From NCBI GenBank assembly GCA_902461995.1, contig CABQAA010000061.1, positions 1 through 9,077 on the forward strand: a stretch of 9,077 bases of DNA. Direction: 5' to 3'. Source of the stretch: an uncultured Oscillospiraceae bacterium (GTDB lineage Bacteria > Bacillota > Clostridia > Oscillospirales > Acutalibacteraceae). Made by a program: the position numbers and the translations under genes. The first letter of the stretch is position 1, and each line of letters opens with the position of its first letter. Shown in pieces: positions 1 through 6,963 of this stretch. Under the pieces are notes generated by a model, which had not been told where the DNA came from, did no database searches, and was given only the letters and a program-made list of their open reading frames with translations.

Positions 1-1
1 G

Positions 2-565
2 ACCACGATTCCCCATGTCACCATTTACAGTCCGTCCACTTTTTCGGAATTGGACATCAACCTCAAGCAGGCGCTGTACGATGCGACCGGCATCGCCGTG
101 GTACGGTATCCCAAGGGCGGGGAGCTTCCCGGCTGTGAGGGTTTTGAACCGGATTACAAGCCTTACACCCATCTGAAAAACGCCAGGGCGAGGGTCCTGC
201 TCATCACCTATGGACGTCTGTTTTCCCACGCGATGATCGCCGCCAAAGAGCTGGAGGATGCGGATGTGCCGGTTTCGCTGCTCAAGCTGACCCGGATCTG
301 GCCGCTGTCGGAAGAGTGCGTTTCGATTGCGGCGGAATACGACCAGGTGCTGTTCTTTGAAGAAGGAAGCGGGCAGGGGGGCATCGGACAGGTTCTCGAA
401 AGCCGGCTGCTCGAGCTCGGATACGGGGGACGGGTCCATATCCGGGCAATCGACGGGTTTATCCCGGCCTGCACCACGTCGGCTGGCTTCCGACGGACCG
501 GACTTGATGTAGACGGCATGATCGAAGCCGTCCGGGAGGCGCTCGCTTATGGACAAACCGCGTAA
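2..565 (+). CDS. dxs: 1-deoxy-D-xylulose-5-phosphate synthase, C-terminal part
   Basis: This is the last 187 codons of Dxs, the thiamine-diphosphate enzyme that condenses pyruvate and glyceraldehyde 3-phosphate to start the MEP isoprenoid pathway in the cytoplasm. The frame is open from the left edge, so the start and the thiamine-diphosphate binding part lie outside the window. What is visible is the end of the pyrimidine-binding transketolase domain (HVTIYSPSTFSELDINLKQA and the typical VVRYPKG segment), followed by the transketolase C-terminal domain (LLITYGRLFSHAMIAAKELE, then FFEEGSGQGGIGQ, matching the usual Dxs EEG...GG.G pattern). The full protein is normally about 620 residues, so roughly a third is seen. 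The last 17 bases overlap the start of tlyA, implying translational coupling. The gene order dxs-tlyA-nadK-argR-recN is a well-known Clostridia arrangement. Confidence 0.95.
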   Translation, partial: TTIPHVTIYSPSTFSELDINLKQALYDATGIAVVRYPKGGELPGCEGFEPDYKPYTHLKNARARVLLITYGRLFSHAMIAAKELEDADVPVSLLKLTRIWPLSEECVSIAAEYDQVLFFEEGSGQGGIGQVLESRLLELGYGGRVHIRAIDGFIPACTTSAGFRRTGLDVDGMIEAVREALAYGQTA

Positions 566-1367
566 ACGGCTCGATGTCCTGCTGGTGGAAAGAGGTCTGT
601 TCTCCGGCCGGGAACGGGCGAAAGAGCAGATCCGCGTCGGCGCTGTCCTGGTGAACGGCCGGGCGGAGGTCAAGCCCTCTGCATTGGTCGATATCGAAGC
701 GGACCTTATCTGTGAAGGCGGATGCCTTTACGTCAGCAGAGGCGGTCTCAAGATGGAAAAAGCGGTGCGGGTGGCGCAGCTCGATTTGACGGGACTCACC
801 GCCCTCGATATCGGGGCTTCGACCGGCGGCTTTACCGACTGTATGCTGCAAAACGGAGCGGCCCGGGTCTATGCCGTCGATGTGGGACACGGCCAGCTGC
901 ATCCGTCTTTATGTGCGGACTCCCGGGTGGTGAATCTCGAAGGGACCGATGCCCGTTCGCAGGCGCTCACATCCGTGATTCCGCCCGAAACGGTCGAATT
1001 CGTGACGGCGGACGTCTCCTTCATCTCTGTCAAAGCCGTCTTGCCGGCGGTGCGTCCATTTCTCGCACCGGCCGCGCGGCTGGTGGTGCTGATCAAACCC
1101 CAGTTTGAAGCGGGACGTCAGGCGGTCGGAAAACGAGGCGTGGTGCGGGATCCGCGGGCTCACCGCCGCGTTCTTGACGAGATGCTCCGCTTCTTTGCGG
1201 AGGAAGGCCTGCGCCTCGACGGCCTGACGTACTCCCCGGTTGCGGGCGGGGAGGGGAACATCGAATATCTGGCGGTGCTGACCGCACCGCCTGCCGGGGG
1301 ATCCCCGCTCTGCCCGGATACGAAGGCGATTGTGGACGAGGCGTTTTCCGCTTTGTCCTCCCGATAA
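549..1367 (+). CDS. tlyA: TlyA family rRNA (cytidine-2'-O)-methyltransferase
   Basis: A 272-residue TlyA protein. Family members methylate the 2'-OH of cytidines in 16S and/or 23S rRNA (the capreomycin-sensitivity sites in mycobacteria); older annotations call it hemolysin A. Residues 7-55 form an S4 RNA-binding domain (KRLDVLLVERGLFSGRERAK). Residues 62-245 form an FtsJ/RrmJ-like Rossmann methyltransferase with the SAM motif ALDIGASTGGFTD (85-97). The catalytic tetrad expected from the family is present: K68 (SRGGLKM), D155 (TADVSF), K183 (LIKPQFE) and E239 (NIEYL), almost the same numbering as the mycobacterial K69/D154/K182/E238. The ATG at 549 is chosen because GGGAGG at 534-539 lies 9 nt upstream, and the N-terminus DKPRKRLDVLLVERGL is typical of the family. 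It overlaps dxs by 17 nt and is followed by nadK after 24 nt. Which rRNA site is modified cannot be read from the sequence. Confidence 0.94.
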   Translation: MDKPRKRLDVLLVERGLFSGRERAKEQIRVGAVLVNGRAEVKPSALVDIEADLICEGGCLYVSRGGLKMEKAVRVAQLDLTGLTALDIGASTGGFTDCMLQNGAARVYAVDVGHGQLHPSLCADSRVVNLEGTDARSQALTSVIPPETVEFVTADVSFISVKAVLPAVRPFLAPAARLVVLIKPQFEAGRQAVGKRGVVRDPRAHRRVLDEMLRFFAEEGLRLDGLTYSPVAGGEGNIEYLAVLTAPPAGGSPLCPDTKAIVDEAFSALSSR

Positions 1368-1391
1368 AGACCAGTGGAAAGGATGACTTCT

Positions 1392-2225
1392 ATGCGGATA
1401 GCCGTGCTGCCCAATCCGCGCGCGTCGGGGGTGCGCGAGGCGTTTCCACGCGTCTGTGCCGCCCTGCGGGAATTTGGCGCCGAGCTTTTGCTGCCCGACG
1501 AAGGGGAGTCGTTCCCGAGCGCCAAGGCGGATCCGCTCATCCGGGAATGCGATGTGGCGGTGGCTCTTGGCGGAGACGGCACCATCATTCACACGGCCAA
1601 GCGCGCGGCGCTGTGCGGCCGGGCCGTTTTGGGAATTAACTGCGGCCGCCTCGGCTTTATGGCGGGGCTGGAAGCGGATGAACTCGGAAAACTGTCCGCT
1701 TTGATCCGGGGGGAGTACGCCGTGGAAAAGCGGATGCTTCTCGACATCAGGATCCGGTCGGGAGATGGCCATACGGCACATTTCAACGCTCTCAACGAGG
1801 CGGTGGTCTCCCGCGGCTCCCTGTCCAGGATGATTGAACTCGAGGTGTTCAATAAAGGAGAACGGGTGGCGCATTACCAGGCCGACGGCGTGATCGTCGC
1901 GACCCCGACAGGCTCGACGGCGTATTCCCTTTCGGCCGGGGGACCGGTGATCGATCCGGCTCTGCGCTGCCTGCTGTTGACACCGGTCTGTCCGCACTCT
2001 CTCCATTCCCGTTCCTATCTCTTCGGCGAGGATGCGGAACTCTCTGTCCGTCCGTCCGGGCAGCCGGATGCTCCGGTATACCTGACCGTGGACGGGGAAG
2101 AGGCGGTGCCTCTCGGCCCTGGAGCCGATGTGACGTTGTCCCGGGCCGAGGCCGAGGCGTGTTTGATCATGCTCGGCCGGGGCCCCTTTTACGAAGTACT
2201 CAACCGCAAGCTGATGAACCGTTGA
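1392..2225 (+). CDS. nadK: NAD kinase
   Basis: A 277-residue NAD+/ATP kinase (PpnK), which phosphorylates NAD to NADP in the cytoplasm. Signature motifs are present in order: GGDGT at residues 60-64, INCGRLGFMAG at about 82-92, NEAVVSRG at 135-142, the DGVIVATPTGSTAYSLSAGG block at 165-184, and CLLLTPVCPHSLHSRS further on. The length matches short bacterial NAD kinases (about 270-295 residues). The open frame extends upstream to a GTG at 1374 and an ATG at 1383, but ATG 1392 is preferred: GGAAAGG at 1376-1382 is well placed 9 nt before it, and MRIAVLPNP is the usual family N-terminus. It lies 24 nt after tlyA and 18 nt before argR in the same operon. Confidence 0.95.
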   Translation: MRIAVLPNPRASGVREAFPRVCAALREFGAELLLPDEGESFPSAKADPLIRECDVAVALGGDGTIIHTAKRAALCGRAVLGINCGRLGFMAGLEADELGKLSALIRGEYAVEKRMLLDIRIRSGDGHTAHFNALNEAVVSRGSLSRMIELEVFNKGERVAHYQADGVIVATPTGSTAYSLSAGGPVIDPALRCLLLTPVCPHSLHSRSYLFGEDAELSVRPSGQPDAPVYLTVDGEEAVPLGPGADVTLSRAEAEACLIMLGRGPFYEVLNRKLMNR

Positions 2226-2243
2226 CAGAAAGGCAGGACGTCG

Positions 2244-2696
2244 ATGAAAACTAAACGGCATGCGAAAATTCTGGAAATCATCCATCAAGGCTCAGTGGAA
2301 ACACAGGAGGATCTGCTCCGCCTGCTGCGGGAAGACGGCTACACCGTCACCCAGGCGACCGTGTCCCGGGATATCAAGGAACTGCGGCTGATCAAAGCGC
2401 TGGGCCCGGACGGCCGTTACCGGTATTCCACCGTGCGGCTGGAAAACGAGAATATCTCGTCGAAATTCCATTCTCTCTTTGCCGATGCGGTGCTCCACAT
2501 CGATTATGCCGCCAATCTCGTGGTGGTCAAATGCCTGTCGGGTATGGCACAGGCGGCCTGCGCGGCAATGGATTCCCTGCACTGGGACCAGGTGGTCGGC
2601 ACCCTGGCAGGGGACGATACCTTTGTCTGCATCACCAAAAGCGAAGAACAGGCCATTTCACTCACAGCGGAGCTGAAAAAGCTGCTGCGCGCCTAA
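2244..2696 (+). CDS. argR: Arginine repressor ArgR/AhrC
   Basis: A 150-residue arginine-responsive DNA-binding regulator. Family members form hexamers, bind ARG boxes with L-arginine as corepressor, repress arginine biosynthesis and, in Bacillus, activate catabolism. The N-terminal winged helix-turn-helix covers about residues 4-62, with the recognition helix TQATVSRDIKEL at 36-47. The C-terminal oligomerization and arginine-binding domain covers about 75-150 and carries the conserved GTLAGDDT motif (119-126), whose acidic pair binds arginine. The length equals the usual 149-156 residues. The ATG at 2244 follows an AGGCAGG-type ribosome binding site at about 2230-2236. The neighbourhood with nadK upstream and recN 24 nt downstream is typical of Firmicutes, where argR often precedes recN although the functions are unrelated. 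I saw no obvious ARG box in the short gaps of this operon. Confidence 0.96.
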   Translation: MKTKRHAKILEIIHQGSVETQEDLLRLLREDGYTVTQATVSRDIKELRLIKALGPDGRYRYSTVRLENENISSKFHSLFADAVLHIDYAANLVVVKCLSGMAQAACAAMDSLHWDQVVGTLAGDDTFVCITKSEEQAISLTAELKKLLRA

Positions 2697-2720
2697 ACCG
2701 ACCGGAAGGGGCAACCTAGG

Positions 2721-4403
2721 ATGCTGCAAAGCCTGTATATTGAGAATATCGCGGTCATCGAACGGGCGGATATCGCGTTCGACGCCGGCCTCAATGTCCT
2801 GACCGGTGAAACGGGCGCGGGAAAATCCATCGTGATCGATGCGATCAACGCCGTGTTGGGGGAGCGGGTCAGCCGGGATATCGTGCGCACCGGCAGCGAT
2901 GAGGCACGGGTGACGGCGCTGTTTTCCGATCTGTCGCCTGCCGCGTCGGAAGCGCTGAAAAACTGGGACGTGGAACCGGATGAGGATGGCTGCCTGCTCA
3001 TTCAGCGGACCATTGCGGCCGGGGGAAAGGGGACCTGCCGCATCGGTGGGCGGCCCGTGACCGTATCCGTCCTGCGGGAGGTGGGCCGCCTGCTCGTTAA
3101 CATCCACGGCCAGCATGAAAATCAGGTCCTTCTGTCCCCGGAACGGCACGTCACGTATCTCGATCGTCTCGGCGGCCACGCGCCGCTGTTGGAGGCATAC
3201 CGCGGGGTTTATGACCGCCTGTGTTCCATCCGGCGCGAGCTCGATAAGGCGGATATGGACGAGACCATGAAGTTAAGGCGGATCGATCTGCTCCGCTATC
3301 AGCTTGAGGAGATCGAGGCGGCGGAGCTGATGCCCGGAGAAGAGGAGGAGCTGGAAGCCTCCCGCCGGATGTTCCGCCACGCGGAAGCGATCGCCGAGGG
3401 AATGATGGCGGCCAAGGAGGCCCTGTCGGGGGATGAAGATACGATGGGTGCCCTTTCCCGCCTGGAAGGGGCCGCGTCGGCCCTGTCCGGAGCCGGGCGG
3501 TATATGGAAGAGGCGTCGGCCCTGTCCAAACGGGTGGAAAACGCCCTGTATGAGCTGGAGGACTGCGCAGACGAGCTGCGGGATCTCCTCTCCCGCCTCG
3601 AATTCGATCCGGCCGAGCTGGACCGGGTGGAGTCGCGGCTGGATCTCATCCGCCGCCTGACGAGCAAATACGGACCGGGGATTCCGGATGTGCTCGCCTA
3701 CGCCGACAAAGCCAGACAGGAGCTCGAAGACATCGAGAACGCGGACGAGCGGCTCGAACGCCTCGGGCGCGCCTTGAAAGAAACCGAACGGGAGGCCGAA
3801 GAGGCCGCCGCCCGTCTGACCGCCGCCCGCGTTAAAACGGCGCAGGTGTTTGCCAAAAGCGTCATGGAGCAGCTGACCTTTCTGGACATGCCCCATGTGA
3901 CCATGGAGGTTTTAATAGAACCGGTGCCGCTGTCGTCCGGAGGAGCGGACCAGGTGGAATTCCTCCTGTCCGCCAATCCCGGGGAGCCGCCCCGGCCGAT
4001 TGCCAAAATCGCATCCGGAGGCGAATTGTCCCGCGTGATGCTCGCGATCAAATCGGTTCTGGCCGACGCGGACGATATCGATACCCTCATCTTCGACGAG
4101 ATCGATACCGGCATCAGCGGCCGCGCCGCCTGGAAGGTGGGCGTCAAGCTGAGGGAAACGGCGCAGGGGTCGGATTTGTCCCGGAAGCGGCAGGTGCTCT
4201 GCGTTACCCATCTCGCGCAGATCGCTGCCCAGGCACACCATCATCTGCTCATCGCCAAATCGGTCCGGGACGGCCGCACCTTCACGGATGTGGCACCTCT
4301 GAATGAAACCGGACGGGTGGAAGAGCTCGCCCGGATCATCGGCGGGGACATCACTCCCGCCAGCCGGGAGGCCGCCCGGGAAATGTTGGGCCGGATCGTG
4401 TGA
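2721..4403 (+). CDS. recN: DNA repair protein RecN
   Basis: A 560-residue SMC-like ATPase that acts early in recombinational repair of DNA double-strand breaks and is recruited to damaged nucleoid DNA. The N-terminal ATPase half has the family start MLQSLYIENIAVIERADIAF and Walker A GETGAGKS at 29-36. A long, charged, Glu/Arg/Ala-rich coiled-coil stretch follows at about 160-390. The C-terminal ATPase half has the ABC signature ASGGELSR at 431-438, Walker B LIFDEIDTGISGR with D459/E460, and VLCVTHLAQIAAQ with the switch histidine. The length fits the family (about 550-575). The ATG at 2721 follows GGAAGGG at 2704-2710 with a 10-nt spacer. It is the last gene of the dxs-recN operon and converges on the VOC gene. 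In many bacteria recN is SOS-induced, but no LexA box is visible immediately upstream. Confidence 0.97.
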   Translation: MLQSLYIENIAVIERADIAFDAGLNVLTGETGAGKSIVIDAINAVLGERVSRDIVRTGSDEARVTALFSDLSPAASEALKNWDVEPDEDGCLLIQRTIAAGGKGTCRIGGRPVTVSVLREVGRLLVNIHGQHENQVLLSPERHVTYLDRLGGHAPLLEAYRGVYDRLCSIRRELDKADMDETMKLRRIDLLRYQLEEIEAAELMPGEEEELEASRRMFRHAEAIAEGMMAAKEALSGDEDTMGALSRLEGAASALSGAGRYMEEASALSKRVENALYELEDCADELRDLLSRLEFDPAELDRVESRLDLIRRLTSKYGPGIPDVLAYADKARQELEDIENADERLERLGRALKETEREAEEAAARLTAARVKTAQVFAKSVMEQLTFLDMPHVTMEVLIEPVPLSSGGADQVEFLLSANPGEPPRPIAKIASGGELSRVMLAIKSVLADADDIDTLIFDEIDTGISGRAAWKVGVKLRETAQGSDLSRKRQVLCVTHLAQIAAQAHHHLLIAKSVRDGRTFTDVAPLNETGRVEELARIIGGDITPASREAAREMLGRIV

Positions 4404-4458
4404 ATTTCGCCTGTTTCGGCGGCAGGCTTGCTTTCTGTGTTTCTGCCGGAACAGAACC

Positions 4459-4490
4459 ATTGGGCGGTATGCGTCCATCCCCCGCCCGAT
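4459..4490. terminator. Weak candidate hairpin between recN and the VOC gene
   Basis: Bases 4459-4467 (ATTGGGCGG) can pair with 4482-4490 (CCGCCCGAT) to make a 9-bp stem with one G-T pair and a 14-nt loop. It lies in the 103-bp gap between convergent genes, where a terminator is expected. The only T-rich stretch on the + strand (TTCTTTT, 4502-4508) is about 12 nt away, and the - strand side is not T-rich either, so this is weak. A second possible 6-bp stem, CGGCAG (4420-4425) with CTGCCG (4443-4448), also lacks a T-tract. Confidence 0.3.
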
Positions 4491-4506
4491 TGACTAGCGC
4501 CTTCTT

Positions 4507-4932
4507 TTACAGCAGCGCAAAATGCGGGCTCTCGATAACCGCTTTCATCTGACATAGGCAAAAAGGATGGCCGACGGGGTCGAACATCACCATCCAGTCC
4601 TCGGAAAACTGCTCATCGGCGATGACCGCTCCGCACCGAGCGGCGTGTGAAACGGCCGATTTCAAGTCATTTACGGCGAAGTCCAGATGCGCCATTTGCT
4701 GCTGCTCTCCCGATTTGTCCGGCCATACGGGCGGTGTGTAGTCGGGATTCCGCTGAAACGTGATCCCCGGATATGTCCCCTGCTCCGTGCCTGGGGCGCC
4801 GACACAGGCCCAATCCGCATTGTGAAACGGGATATCCCACTGGAGCAGCGCCGCATAAAACTGGGCCAATGCATAGGGATCCGGGCAATCCACCGTAAAC
4901 GCGTACATTTTAATTTTCAGTCCGTTGTCCAT
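4507..4932 (-). CDS. VOC superfamily (glyoxalase/bleomycin-resistance fold) protein
   Basis: A 141-residue single-gene unit on the - strand. It has the paired beta-alpha-beta-beta-beta layout of vicinal oxygen chelate proteins: a first module starting KMYAFTVDCPDPYALAQFYA (8-27) and a second starting MAHLDFAVNDLKSAVSHA (80-97), ending with FDPVGHPFCLCQ (117-128). This resembles the Glyoxalase_6-like subgroup, often annotated 'VOC family protein'. H82 sits where a metal ligand is common, but the substrate cannot be deduced; glyoxalase, antibiotic-binding and dioxygenase activities all exist in this fold. The ATG (complement of 4930-4932) has a good GGGAGG ribosome binding site about 8 nt upstream. 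It is transcribed away from tyrS and converges on recN, with no partner gene to hint at a pathway. Confidence 0.85.
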   Translation of the reverse strand: MDNGLKIKMYAFTVDCPDPYALAQFYAALLQWDIPFHNADWACVGAPGTEQGTYPGITFQRNPDYTPPVWPDKSGEQQQMAHLDFAVNDLKSAVSHAARCGAVIADEQFSEDWMVMFDPVGHPFCLCQMKAVIESPHFALL

Positions 4933-4963
4933 TCTGAATGCCTCCCATTCTTAGTCGTCATCC

Positions 4964-4992
4964 ATGTTATCACATCGGTCCGCCTTGTACAA
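4964..4992 (-). promoter_or_regulatory. Possible promoter of the VOC gene
   Basis: On the - strand, TTGTAC (complement of 4987-4992) and TAACAT (complement of 4964-4969) are separated by 17 nt. They lie about 32-62 nt upstream of the VOC start codon. Spacing and position are right, but both hexamers are only partial matches to the sigma-A consensus. Confidence 0.35.
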
Positions 4993-5016
4993 GAAAAGGG
5001 GAAAACAAACCGGGGC

Positions 5017-5045
5017 TTGACATGCGGGGCGGAATGTGCTTTAAT
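5017..5045 (+). promoter_or_regulatory. Sigma-A promoter of the tyrS T-box leader
   Basis: A perfect -35 TTGACA at 5017-5022 and a -10 TTTAAT at 5040-5045 are separated by exactly 17 nt. Transcription would start around 5051-5053, just where T-box stem I begins. This would supply constitutive initiation, with control exerted later by the T-box. Confidence 0.85.
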
Positions 5046-5051
5046 GGGCAT

Positions 5052-5317
5052 CACAGGCGATGAAGGGAAGAAGTACCTCTGCAGCACAGTACAGAGAGCC
5101 GTTGGCTGGTGCAAAACGGTCTGGGCGCAGGTCGAAATACATCCCGGAGCTGTAACCTGAACCGCGGGCTTGCCGCACAGTAGGGGAGCCGTGTGCGCAC
5201 GTTACAGCGCAGGACGTTTTTTGACGCCCGCAAGGCCGTTTTCGTAAGGGAACGGTGAATGAGGTGGTACCGCGGATCTTTCCGCCCTCTGCACAAATGC
5301 AGGGGGCGTTTTTGTTT
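5052..5317 (+). ncRNA. T-box riboswitch, tRNA-Tyr specific, upstream of tyrS
   Basis: A complete T-box leader that senses the charging state of tRNA-Tyr. Stem I: ACAG 5053-5056 pairs with CTGT 5150-5153, and GGGA 5065-5068 with TCCC 5142-5145. The specifier loop has AGTA (5072-5075) opposite GAA (5134-5136), the loop E motif, followed by the codon TAC (5138-5140, Tyr) and an A. A distal stem CCGTT/AACGG (about 5099-5119) closes a loop with GGTGCAA. A stem II-like element pairs GCACA 5175-5179 with TGTGC 5192-5196 and carries AGTA; stem III pairs CCGTT 5236-5240 with AACGG 5251-5255. The T-box sequence TGAATGAGGTGGTACCGCGG lies at 5256-5275. The TGGT in it would pair with an ACCA tRNA end, consistent with an A discriminator as in tRNA-Tyr. 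Antiterminator: GAGG 5261-5264 with CCTC 5286-5289, a 7-nt TGGTACC bulge, then GCGGA 5272-5276 with TCCGC 5281-5285. Specifier identity and the downstream gene agree. Confidence 0.96.
5283..5317 (+). terminator. Rho-independent terminator of the tyrS T-box
   Basis: Bases 5283-5293 pair with 5298-5308 in an 11-bp, GC-rich stem (one G-T pair) with a CAAA loop, followed by a T-tract at 5309-5317. Its 5' arm (5283-5289) is the same sequence used by the antiterminator helix, so the two structures exclude each other. Uncharged tRNA-Tyr binding would favour readthrough into tyrS. Confidence 0.95.
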
Positions 5318-5360
5318 TCCCCTGCGGAAAAGTGGAAACCGAAAAAGGAGGACAAACAAC

Positions 5361-6590
5361 ATGAGCGCCAACGTATTCGACGAACTGAACGCCCGGGGCA
5401 TGATCGCCCAGACCACCAACGCGGACAAAATCCGGGAGCTGCTCGGCGGTGGGGAACCGGTGACCTTTTACATCGGCTTCGATCCGACGGCGGACAGCCT
5501 GCATGTCGGGCATTTCGTCCAGCTGATGGTGATGGCCCACATGCAGAAGGCCGGCCACCGCCCGGTTGCCCTGCTCGGCGGCGGCACCGGGATGATCGGC
5601 GATCCCACGGGCAAAAGCGATATGCGGAAGATGATGACACCCGAGACCATCGAGTACCATGTGAACTGCTTCAAAAAGCAGATGTCCCGGTTCGTGGATT
5701 TCTCCGAGGGGAAGGCCCTGATGGTCAACAACGCCGACTGGCTGCTGAATCTCAATTATATCGAGTTTCTGCGGGAGGTCGGGGTGCATTTCTCGGTCAA
5801 CCGGATGCTGACCTTCGAGTGCTTCAAACAGCGGTTGGAGCGGGGCCTCTCCTTCATGGAATTCAACTACATGCTGATGCAGAGCTATGATTTCTTCTAC
5901 CTGAACCAGAATTATGGCTGCACTCTGGAGCTGGGCGGCGACGACCAGTGGAGCAACATCATCGGCGGCGTCGAGCTTTGTCGCCGGAAGGCCGCCAAGG
6001 AAGTTTACGGCATGACCTTTGCCCTGCTGACCACCTCCGAGGGCAAAAAGATGGGCAAAACCGAAAAAGGCGCCGTCTGGCTGGATCCTGACAAGACCCC
6101 GCCCTACGAATTCTTCCAGTACTGGCGGAATATCGACGACGCGGACGTGGGCAAATGCCTGCGGATGCTCACCTTCCTGCCCGTCGGCGAGATCGAGGAA
6201 ATGGAGCGGGCCGGGGATATCAACCGGAATAAAGAGCGACTCGCGCATGAACTGACGGCGCTTGTCCATGGGCAGGCGGAGGCCGATAAAGCTCTCGAAG
6301 CCGCCCGCGCTCTTTTCGGCGGGGGAGGGGACAGCGACAACATGCCCTCGACCACGCTGCCGGCGGAGACCTTCACGGACGGGGCCGTCCCGGTCATCGA
6401 TCTGCTGGTCATGACCGGTCTGGCGCCCTCCAAAGGAGAGGCCCGCCGCCTGATCCAGCAGGGAGGCGTGGCGGTTGACGGGGAGAAGGTCGCGGATATC
6501 GGTGCCGCCGTACCCGCATCCGCGTTTGAAAAGGGCCAGGTCATCCTGAAAAAGGGCAAAAAGGTGTTCCATAAGGTCCTGAAAGGCTAA
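5361..6590 (+). CDS. tyrS: Tyrosyl-tRNA synthetase
   Basis: A 409-residue class I aminoacyl-tRNA synthetase that charges tRNA-Tyr in the cytoplasm. The Rossmann catalytic domain starts FDELNARGMIAQTTN and has the HIGH-type signature HVGH at 48-51, the tyrosine-pocket motifs QSYDF at 174-178 and GGDDQW at 192-197, and the KMSKS-type loop KMGKT at 230-234 (the Bacillus enzyme has KFGKT, so this variant is normal). An alpha-helical anticodon-binding linker follows. The C-terminal S4 RNA-binding domain covers about 340-405 (IDLLVMTGLAPSKGEARRLI). The frame is open further upstream, but ATG 5361 is chosen because AAGGAGG at 5345-5351 is 9 nt before it and upstream codons fall inside the T-box terminator. 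It is monocistronic by appearance, controlled by the T-box leader, and faces the barstar gene. Confidence 0.97.
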   Translation: MSANVFDELNARGMIAQTTNADKIRELLGGGEPVTFYIGFDPTADSLHVGHFVQLMVMAHMQKAGHRPVALLGGGTGMIGDPTGKSDMRKMMTPETIEYHVNCFKKQMSRFVDFSEGKALMVNNADWLLNLNYIEFLREVGVHFSVNRMLTFECFKQRLERGLSFMEFNYMLMQSYDFFYLNQNYGCTLELGGDDQWSNIIGGVELCRRKAAKEVYGMTFALLTTSEGKKMGKTEKGAVWLDPDKTPPYEFFQYWRNIDDADVGKCLRMLTFLPVGEIEEMERAGDINRNKERLAHELTALVHGQAEADKALEAARALFGGGGDSDNMPSTTLPAETFTDGAVPVIDLLVMTGLAPSKGEARRLIQQGGVAVDGEKVADIGAAVPASAFEKGQVILKKGKKVFHKVLKG

Positions 6591-6641
6591 ACAAAAATCC
6601 GGAGTAGGCGCGGCGTTCGTTTTCCGCGTTTACTCCGGATT
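6589..6641 (-). terminator. Strong hairpin terminator for the barstar unit, between convergent genes
   Basis: Bases 6596-6613 pair continuously with 6624-6641 (18 bp with two G-T pairs, 10-nt loop). Read on the - strand, the hairpin starts 9 nt after the barstar stop codon and runs into TTTTTGTTT, so it is a good intrinsic terminator for the leftward toxin/immunity unit. Read on the + strand, the hairpin starts 5 nt after the tyrS stop but is followed by a poor T-tract (TCCTATAT), so it may also stop tyrS transcripts less efficiently. Confidence 0.85.
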
Positions 6642-6650
6642 CCTATATCG

Positions 6651-6950
6651 TCATTCGTTTGCATATGCGATATGAATCTTATCCGGGTACTCCTTTTCGG
6701 CATCTGAAAAGACGTCCAGGATCTTTTGTAGCTCCGCCCGGAGCTGCTTATGGAGGGACGACAGACCGGACAGGCGAATTTCACAGGGCCAGCCGATAAA
6801 CCCTGTCAGGCAATCCCACAACGCGTCCCGGTTTCCGCCGAAAAAGTCCGGTAAAGCCAATCCAGTTTTGATGCAACCATATACATCGCGATAATACTTT
6901 ACCAGTCTAAAATCAATGGTATAAATAAAATCTGCTTTAAAATTGGGCAT
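6651..6950 (-). CDS. Barstar family ribonuclease inhibitor (immunity protein)
   Basis: A 99-residue intact member of the barstar family (PF01337 type), small cytoplasmic proteins that plug the active site of barnase-like ribonucleases. The diagnostic block is LALPDFFGGNRDALWDCLTG at residues 31-50, aligning with barstar LALPEYYGENLDALWDCLTG. D42, W45 and D46 match barstar D35, W38 and D39, the last being the key barnase contact. Barstar Y29 and W44 are both Phe here, and barstar E76 corresponds to D83. The ATG (6950-6948 on the - strand) has GGAGG 8 nt upstream at 6959-6963. That site directly abuts the TGA (6964-6966) ending the barnase homology, so the two were one operon. Since the toxin reading frame is broken, this is probably an orphan immunity gene. 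It may still protect against barnase-like toxins from neighbours or phages. Confidence 0.9.
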   Translation of the reverse strand: MPNFKADFIYTIDFRLVKYYRDVYGCIKTGLALPDFFGGNRDALWDCLTGFIGWPCEIRLSGLSSLHKQLRAELQKILDVFSDAEKEYPDKIHIAYANE

Positions 6951-6963
6951 TTGGAGAACCTCC

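Noticed and set aside
909..2288. Long 459-codon open frame on the - strand across tlyA and nadK
   Set aside because: It is antisense to two genes with clear family motifs and shows no recognisable domain; long antisense frames are common in GC-rich DNA.
6045..6062. KMGKT instead of KMSKS in TyrRS as a possible lost catalytic loop
   Set aside because: Bacterial TyrRS enzymes commonly have KFGKT-like versions of this loop, so it is normal.
5202..6572. 456-codon open frame on the - strand opposite tyrS
   Set aside because: It runs through the T-box leader and is antisense to a well-supported synthetase; no family features are seen.
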